Positions 50,131 to 58,648 of a stretch of DNA of 64,000 bases are shown here, piece by piece. Position 1 is the first letter of the stretch. Every line of letters begins with the position of its first letter. The notes under the pieces were generated by a model. That model searched no databases. It was not told the origin of the DNA and saw only the letters and a list, made by a program, of their open reading frames with translations. The position numbers were made by a program, and so were the translations under genes. This DNA is from Rubrivirga marina (GTDB lineage Bacteria > Bacteroidota > Rhodothermia > Rhodothermales > Rubricoccaceae), in NCBI RefSeq assembly GCF_002283365.1, contig NZ_MQWD01000010.1, forward strand, positions 30,506 to 94,505, given 5' to 3'.

Positions 50131-51292
50131 ATGGCTCATCCCCCAGGGACCGCGGACGGTCCCCCGACCGCCCGCGTCCCCGCAATCCCTCCCGGCCTCG
50201 CGTCCGTGAGGGCACCGGCCGCGCAGCGCGCGGCCGAGACCCGACGACGCAACAAGGCCCGCGCCGTCGCCCGCATCCGCGCCCGCTCCGCCGTCGAGGA
50301 CCGGGCCGTCGCCGTCTGCCCCTCGGCCTTCGTCCAGGCCGCCCTCCCCCACCGCGACGCCTACGTCCTGGACGCCGACGGGCGCCCCGCCACCGTCCCC
50401 ACCCGGCCGCCTGGCCCCCGACGGCGAGCCCGAGACGCGACGGCTCCTCGCCTCGGACTACACGGCCACCAACGGGGCGTTCACGCTCACCGTCCGCGCG
50501 GGCACCCGACGCGGCCCCTCGCACCTCCACCCGCGCCTCTCGCTCGGCGTCCCCTCGGGCGGCCTCGCCCGGCTCCTCCTCGTTTTCCTCGTCACCGAGG
50601 CCAAGAAGAGGAAGTCCCCGACGGTCCCGCTCGGGCGCACCCTCGCCGACCTCTGCGGCGCCCTCGACGTCACGCCCTCCGGCGGCCGGCGCGGGCGGCT
50701 CCGCTACCTCTTCGACCAGCTCCTCCGCCTCGCCACCTGCTCCGTCGCGTTCCAGTGGGAGACGGGCACGGGCTACGGCCACCTCGGCCGCGAGCGCTAC
50801 CGGGGCGAGAGCGTCCTCCTCGTCGAGGCCTACGACCTCTGGTGGGAGCGGGCCACCGCGACGGCCGCGACCGGCGCGCCCGCCCCGATCGACGGCCCGG
50901 CCGTGGCCGGCGGCACGATCACGCTCGGCGCCCAGCTCTGGGACCTCTGCCGAACCGCCTGCTTCCCGCTCGACTGGCGGAAGATCCAGGCCCTCCGCGA
51001 CTACCCCGCCGCGCTCGACCTCTACGCGTTCCTCACCCACCGGCTCGACAAGCTCCAGACCGACGGCGCCCCCGAGGTTGCCCTCAACTACGACCAGCTC
51101 CACGCCCAGCTCGGGAGCCACTACGCGACCGACGAGGCCGGACGGCTCACGCCGCGCGGGAAGAAGGACTTCGGCCACAACCTCCGCCGCGCGCTCCGCC
51201 GCGTCCAGCTCCTCTGGCCCGCCCTCGACGTCGCCACCCCGCGCGGCCGGTTCGTCGTCCGCTCGACCGGCCCCGACGTCCCCCACCGCTGA
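50131..51292 (+). pseudogene. RepA-type plasmid replication initiator, interrupted by a frameshift
   Basis: The frame from ATG 50131 gives VCPSAFVQAALPHRDAYVLD and then degrades at about 50405. The next frame continues without a stop to 51292 with YTATNGAFTLTVRAG, GGLARLLLVFLVTEAKKRKS, TVPLGRTLADLCGALDVTPS, RYLFDQLLRLATCSV and LDLYAFLTHRLDK. Together they make a ~386-aa RepA (PF04796-like) initiator, so one base is missing or extra around 50405-50415. A real frameshift would make the replicon dependent on another initiator or an integrated relic; a sequencing error would restore it. Its last 61 bp recur at 55475-55534 beside the iterons. Confidence 0.75.
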
Positions 51293-51363
51293 CGCGACCG
51301 GCCCTCGTGGCCGGACTCTAAACGCCGAGGGGGGCCCATGTCGCCCTGCCACGGCGCACACGG

Positions 51364-51789
51364 TCACTGCTCCCAGGGCGGCGTCTCCGTCCGGTCGCTC
51401 ACGCGGAAGCTCCCGTACGCGCAGGTGCCCGACTCCTCTCCCGGGCCGTATTCCTGCCCGAACCCGTGCGTGACGAACCCCTGGTACCCGTTGCTCACGT
51501 CGAGGCGGGCCTCCGCGATCCCGGACCCGGGTACGCACGCCTCGAGCGTGTACTGGCCGATGCCGAGGCCCTCGGCCTCGTACCGCCACGGAAGCTGGAC
51601 GACCCCGAACCGGAGCGTGTCCAGGCCCGGCCCGGCGGCGTCCGGGGCGACGAACGTGACGTCGGCCTCGGTCGCCGGTTCGTCGGGCCATGGGAGGACG
51701 TCGATCTCGACGTCGAACGAAGTGGGCCGGTTCGAGTCGCAGCCGACGAGAGCCAGCGCGGCGACCGACAGGAGGGCGAGATGTTTCAT
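51364..51789 (-). CDS. hypothetical lipoprotein, 141 aa
   Basis: Clear lipoprotein signal (LALLSVAALALVGC). The mature part is beta-rich with PGLDTLRFGVVQLPWRYEAE and YGPGEESGTCAYGSFRV; no family recognised. Last gene of the minus-strand run 55312-51364, after the 450-aa lipoprotein. May be under the NarL-type two-component system upstream. Confidence 0.7.
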   Translation of the reverse strand: MKHLALLSVAALALVGCDSNRPTSFDVEIDVLPWPDEPATEADVTFVAPDAAGPGLDTLRFGVVQLPWRYEAEGLGIGQYTLEACVPGSGIAEARLDVSNGYQGFVTHGFGQEYGPGEESGTCAYGSFRVSDRTETPPWEQ

Positions 51790-51870
51790 GGTTCGACAGT
51801 CACAGGCGATAAAAAGGGGGCGGCGACGACTTTAGTATCGCCGCCGCCCCATGCGATAAACCCAAGAGCG

Positions 51871-53223
51871 CTAGCTCCCGTAGTCCTGCAAGATGAACGG
51901 GAGCGTGAACCGGACAAATTGGCCGCCCTTGTAGATGCGGAAGCAGTCGCGTGTTCCAGTCCCCTCGACCGATCCGTCCCGGTTGAGGAGGAAGTAGCTC
52001 GCCCGGTCGGTGTCCCGGAGATAGATGATCGGCTCGGTCGTCTTGAACGTCTGCTCGAACCCGATGCTCGGCTTCGCGGTGACTCCTGTTCCGGGAATCT
52101 CGAACTCGAACCCTACGTTACCGGTGAACTTGAACGGCCCGTGCACGTCGTGCTCGTGGATCATGAGCTTCTGATTCCGGACTTCCTTCGTCCAGTTCGA
52201 GATGTACTCCTGGTTGAAGTTGAGCCAGTTGCCCACGTCGTCACGGTGGACGTGGTAGTAGAAGGAGGTGACGATGGCCTCACTGGCCTCCGGATTGGCG
52301 AAGTTGGGGTTCCCCTTCGGGTGGGTGAAGTACATCTCAGAGCCGCCGTTGAACCAGCTGTCGTAGTTCTGGTCGGCCTTGTACCACCCGAGCTTGATCA
52401 GGGACACGTCGTTGTCGGGCTCCGAGGAGGGCGGCCCCGGGCACGTCGGACCACCGCCGCCACCGCCACCGCCACCGCCGCCGCCGTCGATCGGAGGGAC
52501 CATGACCGTGACATTAGCGTCCTCCTCGGGGAGTTCGGAGATGTTGACGACCCACGTCGGGTTCTCCGCGGCGTATGCCTCGTTGACCATGAGCGTCTCC
52601 GTCCCGCCCAGCCGGGCGCCGTCCTCGGCGAGCCGGTAGGCCACGTTCTCCTCCTGGTCGTTCATCGGGTCGAACGTGACGACCGGGTCGGTTTCGCCGT
52701 CCCAGTCCTCGTAGTTCGGCCAGTACACCTGCATGTCGTTCTCGACCAGGTACGCCTCGAGCTCTTCGAGGGTGATCTCGTCGGCTAGACGTGCGCCCGC
52801 GAGCCGGGCCGACTCGAACGACGACCGAAAAGCGTCGGCGAACGCGCCGCGGCCCTCGACGACAACCGACGGGTCGGTGATGCGGAGGTCGACGCGGGCC
52901 GTGCCGTCCTCGGGCCGGAGCAGATGGACAAACCGGACGGCCTCGTCGTGGGGGCCACGGGTGGCCCGGACGAGCGCCTCTAGTTCCCCTGCCGCGTCGC
53001 TCTCGGCCGCGACCCCGGCGAGGAGTTGCGCGGCCATCTCCGCCTTCGCGACGGCGGCCTCACGATCAAACGTGTCTGGGAGGCGGACGATGCCCTCCAT
53101 CGGGGCGGGGGGCTGGGGTTCGGACTGAACCGCGTCGCACCCAGCGAGCGGGCCGAGGGACGCCGCGAGCGCGAGAGCGCACGCGGTCCCAGCGCGGAGA
53201 GTGGGGCCAAAGGATGTCAGCAT
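51871..53223 (-). CDS. large exported lipoprotein with poly-Gly linker, 450 aa
   Basis: The N terminus has a hydrophobic signal with a lipobox-like SLGPLAGCD. Residues ~45-215 form an N-terminal domain (IVRLPDTFDREAAVAKAEMA; LADEITLEELEAYLVENDMQ). A 12-Gly run (~246-257) links it to a C-terminal domain (DVSLIKLGWYKADQNYDSWF; MIHEHDVHGPFKFTG; FRIYKGGQFVRFTLPFI). I recognise no family. It is single-copy and surface-exposed by prediction. A 26-bp motif shared with the kinase promoter lies at 53493-53518, about 270 bp upstream of its ATG. Confidence 0.7.
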   Translation of the reverse strand: MLTSFGPTLRAGTACALALAASLGPLAGCDAVQSEPQPPAPMEGIVRLPDTFDREAAVAKAEMAAQLLAGVAAESDAAGELEALVRATRGPHDEAVRFVHLLRPEDGTARVDLRITDPSVVVEGRGAFADAFRSSFESARLAGARLADEITLEELEAYLVENDMQVYWPNYEDWDGETDPVVTFDPMNDQEENVAYRLAEDGARLGGTETLMVNEAYAAENPTWVVNISELPEEDANVTVMVPPIDGGGGGGGGGGGGPTCPGPPSSEPDNDVSLIKLGWYKADQNYDSWFNGGSEMYFTHPKGNPNFANPEASEAIVTSFYYHVHRDDVGNWLNFNQEYISNWTKEVRNQKLMIHEHDVHGPFKFTGNVGFEFEIPGTGVTAKPSIGFEQTFKTTEPIIYLRDTDRASYFLLNRDGSVEGTGTRDCFRIYKGGQFVRFTLPFILQDYGS

Positions 53224-53280
53224 TGGAACGGTGGGGTGTGGATGGTCCGGCCGAAAGGGGCCGAGAGCTGAACGGGGTGC

Positions 53281-53403
53281 TCAGGCGTTGAGGCAGCCGA
53301 TGAGCGGGAAGCAGATCGGGTCGGGACCCTCCGACGACGGGGCGTCCGCCGTCTGGAGCGGGACGGCCGTGAGGAGGGCGAGGGCGAGGAGGACGGGGCG
53401 CAT
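53281..53403 (-). CDS. 40-aa secreted peptide
   Basis: ATG 53403 opens a signal peptide (RPVLLALALLTAVPLQ) followed by ADAPSSEGPDPICFPLIGCLNA in two stretches, ending in TGA 53281-53283. Two Cys separated by five residues may form a disulfide. The length is below usual gene-calling limits. It lies between the large lipoprotein and the NarL-type regulator and behind the 26-bp shared motif, so it could be a signal for the adjacent kinase. Confidence 0.45.
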   Translation of the reverse strand: MRPVLLALALLTAVPLQTADAPSSEGPDPICFPLIGCLNA

Positions 53404-53492
53404 GGTGCGGTGGGAGTTCGCGTCGGGAGCGAGGGGTTGCGTGGACTCCGGCAACCTGCCCCGAGCACCGCCCCCACCGCCTCACCCGGACC

Positions 53493-53518
53493 GACCGATC
53501 TCCCTCGTCGGTTCCGAC
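53493..53518 (-). promoter_or_regulatory. shared 26-bp motif, copy 1 (upstream of the peptide and lipoprotein)
   Basis: On the minus strand it begins GTCGGAACCGACGAG and ends GAGATCGGTC, matching 55420-55445 at 22 of 26 positions. The first 12 bp are nearly palindromic. It is 90 bp upstream of the 40-aa peptide gene. NarL/LuxR-type regulators bind palindromic sites of about this size. Confidence 0.55.
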
Positions 53519-53555
53519 GAGATCGCCCCCCGACTTTGGCACTAGCTCCGTCCCC

Positions 53556-54206
53556 TCAGCCGTCCCCACCACCGGCGAACCCCGTCCGCCACGCCCACGC
53601 GACGGCCTCCCGGGCCGACCCCACCCCGACCTTCGCGTACGCCGCCGTGAGGTGGCTCCGGACCGTGTTTTCCGACACGAAGAGGGCCCCGGCGATCTCC
53701 GCGTTCGACCTCCCCTCAGCCAGGAGCCGGAGCACCTCGCGCTCGCGGTCGGTCAGCCCGGCCCCGGGGGCGTCGGCCTCCCCCCAGGCCCCGACCGCGC
53801 CGGGGGCCGGGGCCACGAACCACCGGCCCTGCCCCCGCGCGACGGCCCGGACGGCCTCGACGATGAGCTCGGGCGGCTGGTCCTTCGTGAGGTACCCGGC
53901 CGCCCCCTCGGCCAGGAGCCCCGCGACGTACGCCGGCTCGTCGTACGAGGAGAGCGCGAGGACGGCGACCTCCAGCCCCTCGGCCCGGACCGCCCGGGCG
54001 ACCTCGACGCCCGTCACGCGGGGCATCTCCATGTCGAGGACGGCCACGTCGACGCCGCCGGCCCGGAGCGCGGCGAGGGCGGCCTCCCCGTCAGCGGCCT
54101 CAGCGACCACGTCGAGGTCGGGCTCAGCGTCGAGGAGCCCGCGGACGCCCCGGCGCCACACGGGGTGGTCGTCGGCGAGGAGGACGCGGGTCGGGGGGGC
54201 GGACAT
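53556..54206 (-). CDS. NarL/LuxR-family response regulator
   Basis: 216 aa. Receiver domain with D58 (VAVLDMEMPRVTG), acidic ADD near residue 11-13, and K in GAAGYLTKDQPP. C-terminal LuxR HTH (LTDREREVLRLLAEGRSNAE, ALFVSENTVRSHL). It is 11 bp downstream of its cognate histidine kinase on the same strand. Two copies of a 26-bp motif before the kinase operon and before the peptide/lipoprotein genes are candidate targets. Confidence 0.95.
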   Translation of the reverse strand: MSAPPTRVLLADDHPVWRRGVRGLLDAEPDLDVVAEAADGEAALAALRAGGVDVAVLDMEMPRVTGVEVARAVRAEGLEVAVLALSSYDEPAYVAGLLAEGAAGYLTKDQPPELIVEAVRAVARGQGRWFVAPAPGAVGAWGEADAPGAGLTDREREVLRLLAEGRSNAEIAGALFVSENTVRSHLTAAYAKVGVGSAREAVAWAWRTGFAGGGDG

Positions 54207-54217
54207 CGGGCTGGGGG

Positions 54218-55312
54218 TCAGGAGAGGGGGACGGTGCCGACCGGGACGGTCGCGCGGACGCGGGTGCCCGCGCCGGGCCGGCTCTCGACGGCGAGCGCGG
54301 CGCCGACGGCGTCGGCCCGCTCGGCCATCCCGACGAGCCCGTAGTGCCCGGGCTCGGTCGGGACCGCGAGGTCAACCGGGACGGCGTACCCGGCCCCGTC
54401 GTCGGCCACCTCCAGCAGGGCGGTCTTCGGGGGCCGTTCGCCGTTGAGGCGGAGCGTAACCGAGATCTGGGCGGGACCGGCGTGCTTGGCCGCGTTCGTC
54501 ATGGCCTCCTGGGCGATCCGGAACAGGGCGAGTCGGACCGGCTCGGCGAGCGCCTGGCCGTCGTCGTCGAGGTCGAGCGCGACGTCGACGCCAGGGTGCC
54601 GCTCGGCGAACCGGCGGGCGAAGGCTCGAAGCGCGGCGGCGAGCCCGAACGGGCCGAGCGTCGGCGGGCGGAGGTCCTCGGCAACGTGGCGGAGCTCGTC
54701 GACGACCCGGCGGGCCTCGGCGCTCGCCTCCGCGATCGCCACGCGCTGGCCGTCGTCGGCCGTGCGGGCCAGGAGCGCGAGCCCCATCCGGAGGGCGTGG
54801 AGGTCCTGGACCGGACCGTCGTGGAGGTCCTGGGCCGTCCGGAGCCGCTCGGCCTCGCGGCCCTCGGCGAGGTGGCGCCGGGCGGCCTCGGCCGCCTCGC
54901 GCCGAGCCCGCTCGTGCCGGTACCGCCGACGGTAAAGGACGAACGGGAGGGCCCCCGCGGCGACGAGCCCGACGACGACGAAGGCGACGGCCGAGAACGT
55001 GAGGGCGCGGGGGAGGAACAGGACGGACTTCGCGTCGCGGCCCTCGGCGTAGGCCACGGCCTGCTCGGCGAGCGCGGCGAGCATGGTCGACGGGGCGAAG
55101 TACGTCCCGCCGAACGGGTCGTCGAGCCGGACCCACGTGTCGCCGAGCGGGGCCGTCCGCTCGAGCCGGTACGGCCATGCGCTCGGGCCGTCGCCGAGGC
55201 CGACGGAGTCGACGACGAGGGTGTCCTCGTAGAGGACGGCCTCGGTCCGGGGCGGGAGCGCGACGGACTGGAGGACGGCGAGGGCGAGGACGAGCGGGGC
55301 GGTCGGGGGCAC
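54218..55312 (-). CDS. NarX/DesK-type sensor histidine kinase (HisKA_3)
   Basis: 364 aa. N-terminal signal-like helix, extracytoplasmic sensor (~25-100), one membrane helix (FSAVAFVVVGLVAAGALPFVL), a coiled coil of Arg/Ala/Glu, HisKA_3 with H164 in QDLHDGPVQDLHALRMGL, and HATPase_c with N box QEAMTNAAKHAGPAQI and VADDGAGYAV, HYGLVGMAERA. It pairs with the NarL-type regulator 11 bp downstream. GTG start at 55312; a 26-bp palindrome-containing motif lies ~110 bp upstream. Confidence 0.93.
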   Translation of the reverse strand: MPPTAPLVLALAVLQSVALPPRTEAVLYEDTLVVDSVGLGDGPSAWPYRLERTAPLGDTWVRLDDPFGGTYFAPSTMLAALAEQAVAYAEGRDAKSVLFLPRALTFSAVAFVVVGLVAAGALPFVLYRRRYRHERARREAAEAARRHLAEGREAERLRTAQDLHDGPVQDLHALRMGLALLARTADDGQRVAIAEASAEARRVVDELRHVAEDLRPPTLGPFGLAAALRAFARRFAERHPGVDVALDLDDDGQALAEPVRLALFRIAQEAMTNAAKHAGPAQISVTLRLNGERPPKTALLEVADDGAGYAVPVDLAVPTEPGHYGLVGMAERADAVGAALAVESRPGAGTRVRATVPVGTVPLS

Positions 55313-55419
55313 CGGGACGGCGCGGGGAGGAGAGCGACGAGCAACCTACGGCCCTGGAGACGGGACCCGTCGGACCGCCCAGGCTACCCCGGCCGCTCCG
55401 CAACGCCCTCAGCGGAAGC

Positions 55420-55445
55420 GACCAATCTCGGTCGTCGGTACCGAC
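55420..55445 (-). promoter_or_regulatory. shared 26-bp motif, copy 2 (upstream of the kinase-regulator operon)
   Basis: On the minus strand GTCGGTACCGAC is a perfect 12-bp palindrome, followed by GACCGAGATTGGTC. It matches 53493-53518 at 22 of 26 positions. About 110 bp before the kinase GTG. Confidence 0.55.
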
Positions 55446-55474
55446 CCTTCTGGGAGCGTCGAGCACCGACGACC

Positions 55475-55534
55475 CGCCACCCCGCGCGGCCGGTTCATCG
55501 TCCGCTCGACCGCCCCGACGTCCCCCACCGCTGA
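55475..55534 (+). repeat. 60-bp copy of the rep 3' end next to the iterons
   Basis: Matches 51232-51292 with one substitution and one deleted base, including the terminal CACCGCTGA. The iterons follow 109 bp later. This is what remains of the 3' end of an initiator gene that once directly preceded the iterons. Confidence 0.8.
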
Positions 55535-55635
55535 GCCGCAGGCCGGCGGGCCGCAGACCGGCGAGTCCGCGACGCTCTCACGCCCGGAAGTGGTCGCCGC
55601 TCCTCGACCTGTGGACGACCCCCGCCTCCATCCGG

Positions 55636-55857
55636 TTGTCCACGAATACCGACTCGACCTCCCGACGAATACGGGCTCGACCTGCGAATACCGACGCGAC
55701 CATCCGCTAACCAGACGACGAGGCCGCCTCGAATACGGACTCGACCTTCTTGTATAGGATGAGCCCAGAGGACGCCCAGGGCGCGAATACGGACGCGACC
55801 ATCCTGTAGTCCTCCTTCTAATCTCCCTGTAACGGGGCCGACGCCGCGTGTGGACAA
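55636..55857. other. iteron-type replication origin with DnaA-box-like sequences
   Basis: Five direct 17-bp iterons of consensus CGAATACSGRCKCGACC start at 55643, 55666, 55685, 55730 and 55784. TTGTCCACG (55636-55644) and TGTGGACAA (55849-55857) match the DnaA box TTATCCACA at 7 or 8 of 9 positions. A short AT-richer segment (55805-55832) lies between. Replication would need a RepA initiator; the only one visible is frameshifted. Confidence 0.72.
55643..55800 (+). repeat. five 17-bp iterons
   Basis: Copies at 55643-55659, 55666-55682, 55685-55701, 55730-55746 and 55784-55800, all in the same orientation, differing only at positions 8, 10 and 12. Start-to-start steps are 23, 19, 45 and 54 bp. 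Typical of RepA/Rep binding sites in iteron plasmids. Confidence 0.85.
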
Positions 55858-56282
55858 ATCGGTCGTCTGGCACGGCCGGACGGCATCATGCCAGGTGGAG
55901 AACAGGCGAGGTGCAATAGCGGACACACCCAGTCCCACGACCGCCGAGACGGCCCCATCAGACCTCGTGCCGCGCGCCCGGCCCGGCCGCTGGCGCGGCC
56001 TCTCGCCATCCGACCGACACGGGGGCGGCGCCCGCTCTGCGGACGCCGCCCCTCCGTGCCCTCAGCGAGAAAGCCCCGGCGAGGAGGGCGCTCCGAGCGA
56101 GACCCCGGGACAGCCCCGACCCCGGCGCTCCGCCCGACCGCCGAGCCGGCCGCCAGCTCCCCCGCCCCGCTCGCCTCGCCGTCGAGGTGGACCCGACCGG
56201 AAGGACGGGCGCGGCGCGGCGGCGCGCGCCTCCCTCAGCCGGATGCTCCTCGTCCAGACCGACGAAACAGCCCGTTTCGCGC

Positions 56283-56308
56283 GTCCCCATAACGGATGTT
56301 ATGGGGAC
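56283..56308. other. Xer/dif-like recombination site
   Basis: GTCCCCATAA, then CGGATG, then TTATGGGGAC: perfect arms around a 6-bp centre, with the CATAA-N6-TTATG core of chromosomal and plasmid dif sites. It lies 229 bp upstream of a Xer-like recombinase gene in the origin region. A perfect terminator hairpin is the alternative reading, but no gene ends nearby. Confidence 0.6.
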
Positions 56309-56536
56309 ACCCCTACGAAATCCGCCCCCGTGAGCACGCCGACGCTGCCTGGTAAGGGACGCGCTCGGATCGGCCGAAATCGGCCCGGATCCACGATGCG
56401 GACCTCGCAACGCTCCCCGCCGCCGCCGCCCGAGCCGCTCCCACCCCGCCGTGTCCGTCGACGCCGACTTGCCCAGAGAGGTCGCCTCTCGTTCCTTGTC
56501 ATTCCGGCACACTCGTTTGACGAGGCCCGACCCGCC

Positions 56537-57673
56537 GTGACCCCCTCCGCCCCCCCGACCCGACCCGGCAACCGGCCCGCCCCGGCCGACGGGGGGAGCC
56601 CGGTCCGCCCGCCTGGCCGGACCCCGACGACCGGCCCGGCGGAGGGGGCGTCCCCGTTCGACCGGGCCGTCGCCCTGTTCCTCTCGCGGACCCGCCACAC
56701 CCGCTCTGGCTCGGCCCACACCGAGCGGGCCTACCGGACCGACCTCCGGCACTTCGCCGCCTTCCTCGCCGAGCGGGGGCACGCCGAGCGGCACCCCCCT
56801 GAGACGGACGCGCCCGAGGACGCCCCGCTCCCCTTCGACGCCGTCACGCGCCGCGACGCCGAGGTCTACCTCGCCGGGCTCGCGGCCGAGCACGCCGCCC
56901 GGACCGTCCGCCGCCGCGTCTCGTGCGTCCGCTCGTTCTACCGCTTCCTCCGCGGCCTCGAGCTCGTCGCCCACAACCCGTTCGACGCCCTCGACCTCCC
57001 CGACGTCGACCGCAAGAGCGAGACCCACAAGGTGCTCTCCGACGACGAGCTGGCCCGGGCCGCCCGCCTCCTCGCCGCCGACGTCGCCGCCGCCGACCGC
57101 CGGCTCGCCACCTCCGAGCCCGGCCCCGACCGCGCTCGCGCCTTCGCCGCCCTCTTCACGGCCACCCGCCGCCGCGTCGCCTTCACGCTCATGGCGTTCG
57201 CCGGGCTCCGACGGGCCGAGGTCGTCGGGCTCACGCGCGAGGCCATCGTCGAGCGGCCCGACGGGTTCGCCCTCGCGTTCCGGGGCAAGGGCGGCAAGGT
57301 CCGCGCGGTCCCGCTCGTCGGGTTCGCCTACCGGCCCATGTTCGACTGGCTCGCCGTCCGCCGCCGCGTCCCGACCACGGCCCCGACCGTCCTCGTCACG
57401 CTCAACGGCCGGCCCGTCGCCCCGAAGCAGCTCAAGCGCGACTGCCGCGCGCTCGGGCTCCGCGTCGAGGCCCGCCACCCGCTCACGCCCCACGTCCTCC
57501 GCCGGACGTTCGCGACGCGCGCGCTCCAGGCCTCCGGCGACATCCGGTCCGTCCAGGTCCTCCTCGGCCACTCGTCGATCGCCACCACCGAGGTCTACAC
57601 CCACGTCGACCTCGACGGCCTCCGCACCCTCGTCGAGGCCACCGCCCTCCCCGACGCCGACCCGGCCCCGTGA
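56537..57673 (+). CDS. Xer-like tyrosine recombinase, 378 aa
   Basis: From GTG 56537: a Pro-rich N-terminal ~45 residues, a SAM-like domain ([37 protein letters not shown]) and a full catalytic domain: Arg in [11 protein letters not shown], Lys in [20 protein letters not shown] (H-x-x-R), [16 protein letters not shown] with second His and nucleophile Tyr. This is the XerC/D branch, distinct from the island-type recombinase at 17994. The dif-like site upstream suggests multimer resolution of this replicon. An in-frame ATG at 56396 is possible, but the added part is Arg/Pro-rich. The downstream gene overlaps by GTGA. Confidence 0.88.
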   Translation: MTPSAPPTRPGNRPAPADGGSPVRPPGRTPTTGPAEGASPFDRAVALFLSRTRHTRSGSAHTERAYRTDLRHFAAFLAERGHAERHPPETDAPEDAPLPFDAVTRRDAEVYLAGLAAEHAARTVRRRVSCVRSFYRFLRGLELVAHNPFDALDLPDVDRKSETHKVLSDDELARAARLLAADVAAADRRLATSEPGPDRARAFAALFTATRRRVAFTLMAFAGLRRAEVVGLTREAIVERPDGFALAFRGKGGKVRAVPLVGFAYRPMFDWLAVRRRVPTTAPTVLVTLNGRPVAPKQLKRDCRALGLRVEARHPLTPHVLRRTFATRALQASGDIRSVQVLLGHSSIATTEVYTHVDLDGLRTLVEATALPDADPAP

Positions 57674-57981
57674 CTCGCACGCCCCACCTCGACCGCCTCC
57701 TCCCCGACGCGCCCGAGCGCGTCGTCTTCGACCTCTCGCCCGAGCGGGAGGCGGCGCAGTGCCGCCTCGCCGCCCTCCTCATCGGCCTGGGCCGTGCCCT
57801 CGACGTGACCCGCCACCGCTACGCCTTCTCCGTCGGGCTGGCGACTCCCGCCAGTGCCCCGCCGGGCACGACGGCCTACGCCCACTACTTCCGGGCACCG
57901 GACGGCGCGCTCGTCCCCGTGACCACCCGCCACACGCCGGGCCTCGACGACCTCGGCGGCCTCGTCCGCCTCGACCCATGA
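57670..57981 (+). CDS. hypothetical protein, 103 aa
   Basis: GTG 57670 overlaps the recombinase stop (GTGA) and the stop overlaps the next ATG (ATGA). The sequence [22 protein letters not shown] reads as a real soluble protein, with an [20 protein letters not shown] segment in the second half. No family recognised. Tight overlaps on both sides place it in the recombinase operon. Confidence 0.6.
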   Translation: MTRTPHLDRLLPDAPERVVFDLSPEREAAQCRLAALLIGLGRALDVTRHRYAFSVGLATPASAPPGTTAYAHYFRAPDGALVPVTTRHTPGLDDLGGLVRLDP

Positions 57982-58397
57982 CGGCCCGCACCCTCCCCCT
58001 GGCGGTCGTCCTGGCCGCGCTCGCCTCCGGCGCCATCGGCGCCTGCACGCCGCCGACCGGCGGCCTCACGGACTACGCCGTCGTCGAGGGCTTCCGGGTC
58101 TCGCCCACCTTCAACGCCTTCTCCCGACCGTGCGAGATCCGCTACACGCTCCAGGAGCCGGCGACCGTCGAGATCCGCGTCGTCCGCGTCGGACTCGACG
58201 GCGAGCGCGCCCTCGTCCACCAGGTCACGGTCCCCACGCGCGAGACGGCCGGGCCGCGCACGGCCGCCTGGCGCGGCACCGGGCCGAACGGCCTCTTCGC
58301 ACCCCAGGGCGAGTACGTCGTCGAGCTGTACGCGACGCTCGACGGCACCGACCGCGCCGAGTCGTGGGAGCTGACCACCCTCATGTACCGGACGTGA
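57978..58397 (+). CDS. hypothetical exported protein with FlgD-like Ig fold, 139 aa
   Basis: N-terminal hydrophobic segment ending in SGAIGAC suggests a lipoprotein. The mature part has an Ig-like pattern: IRYTLQEPATVEIRVVRVGL and AAWRGTGPNGLFAPQGEYVV, the TxxWDGTNxxGxxVxxGxY-like arrangement of FlgD-type domains. ATG overlaps the upstream stop, and TGATG links it to the next gene. Confidence 0.65.
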   Translation: MTARTLPLAVVLAALASGAIGACTPPTGGLTDYAVVEGFRVSPTFNAFSRPCEIRYTLQEPATVEIRVVRVGLDGERALVHQVTVPTRETAGPRTAAWRGTGPNGLFAPQGEYVVELYATLDGTDRAESWELTTLMYRT

Positions 58398-58648
58398 TGG
58401 CCCTGGGCACGAGCACGGAGTCGAGAGGCGAGGGCCGGTCCACCGGACGCCCCCCGCTCACCGTCGAGCGGACGCCGACCGGGTACGTCCTCCGCGACCC
58501 GCTCCTCGTCCGCCTCGCCGGCATCGAGGCCGTCCCCCTCCCCTTCACCGCCCGCGCCCGACCCGCCGTCGTCCTCGCCCACCTCCGAGCCCTCAGCCCC
58601 CACCGCGAGGTCCGCTTCGAACACCCGCCCCACCCCCCGTGCGCCTAG
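58397..58648 (+). CDS. hypothetical protein, 83 aa
   Basis: ATG 58397 lies on the last base of the upstream stop (TGATG) and its end overlaps the next gene by 10 nt. The C-terminal half (LVRLAGIEAVPLPFTARARP; VVLAHLRALSPHREVRFEHP) has a protein-like beta-alpha pattern; the N terminus is Ser/Gly/Arg-rich. No family recognised. Confidence 0.5.
   Translation: MALGTSTESRGEGRSTGRPPLTVERTPTGYVLRDPLLVRLAGIEAVPLPFTARARPAVVLAHLRALSPHREVRFEHPPHPPCA

Larger units (their letters stand above)
55535..56536. other. 1-kb plasmid-origin region without genes
   Basis: Contains tandem 15-bp repeats (GCCGCAGGCCGGCGG at 55535 and a two-mismatch copy at 55550), five iterons, two DnaA-box-like sequences and a Xer/dif-like site, listed separately. 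No frame reads as a protein. The combination marks a replication origin with its resolution site. Confidence 0.7.

Noticed and set aside
55643..55800. CRISPR array
   Set aside because: The five repeats are only 17 bp, their spacing is irregular (23, 19, 45, 54 bp) and there are no cas genes. They fit iterons next to a replication initiator.
56283..56308. rho-independent terminator
   Set aside because: The perfect arms would fit a hairpin, but no gene ends upstream within 1 kb and no T tract follows. The CATAA-N6-TTATG core next to a Xer-like gene makes a recombination site the better call.
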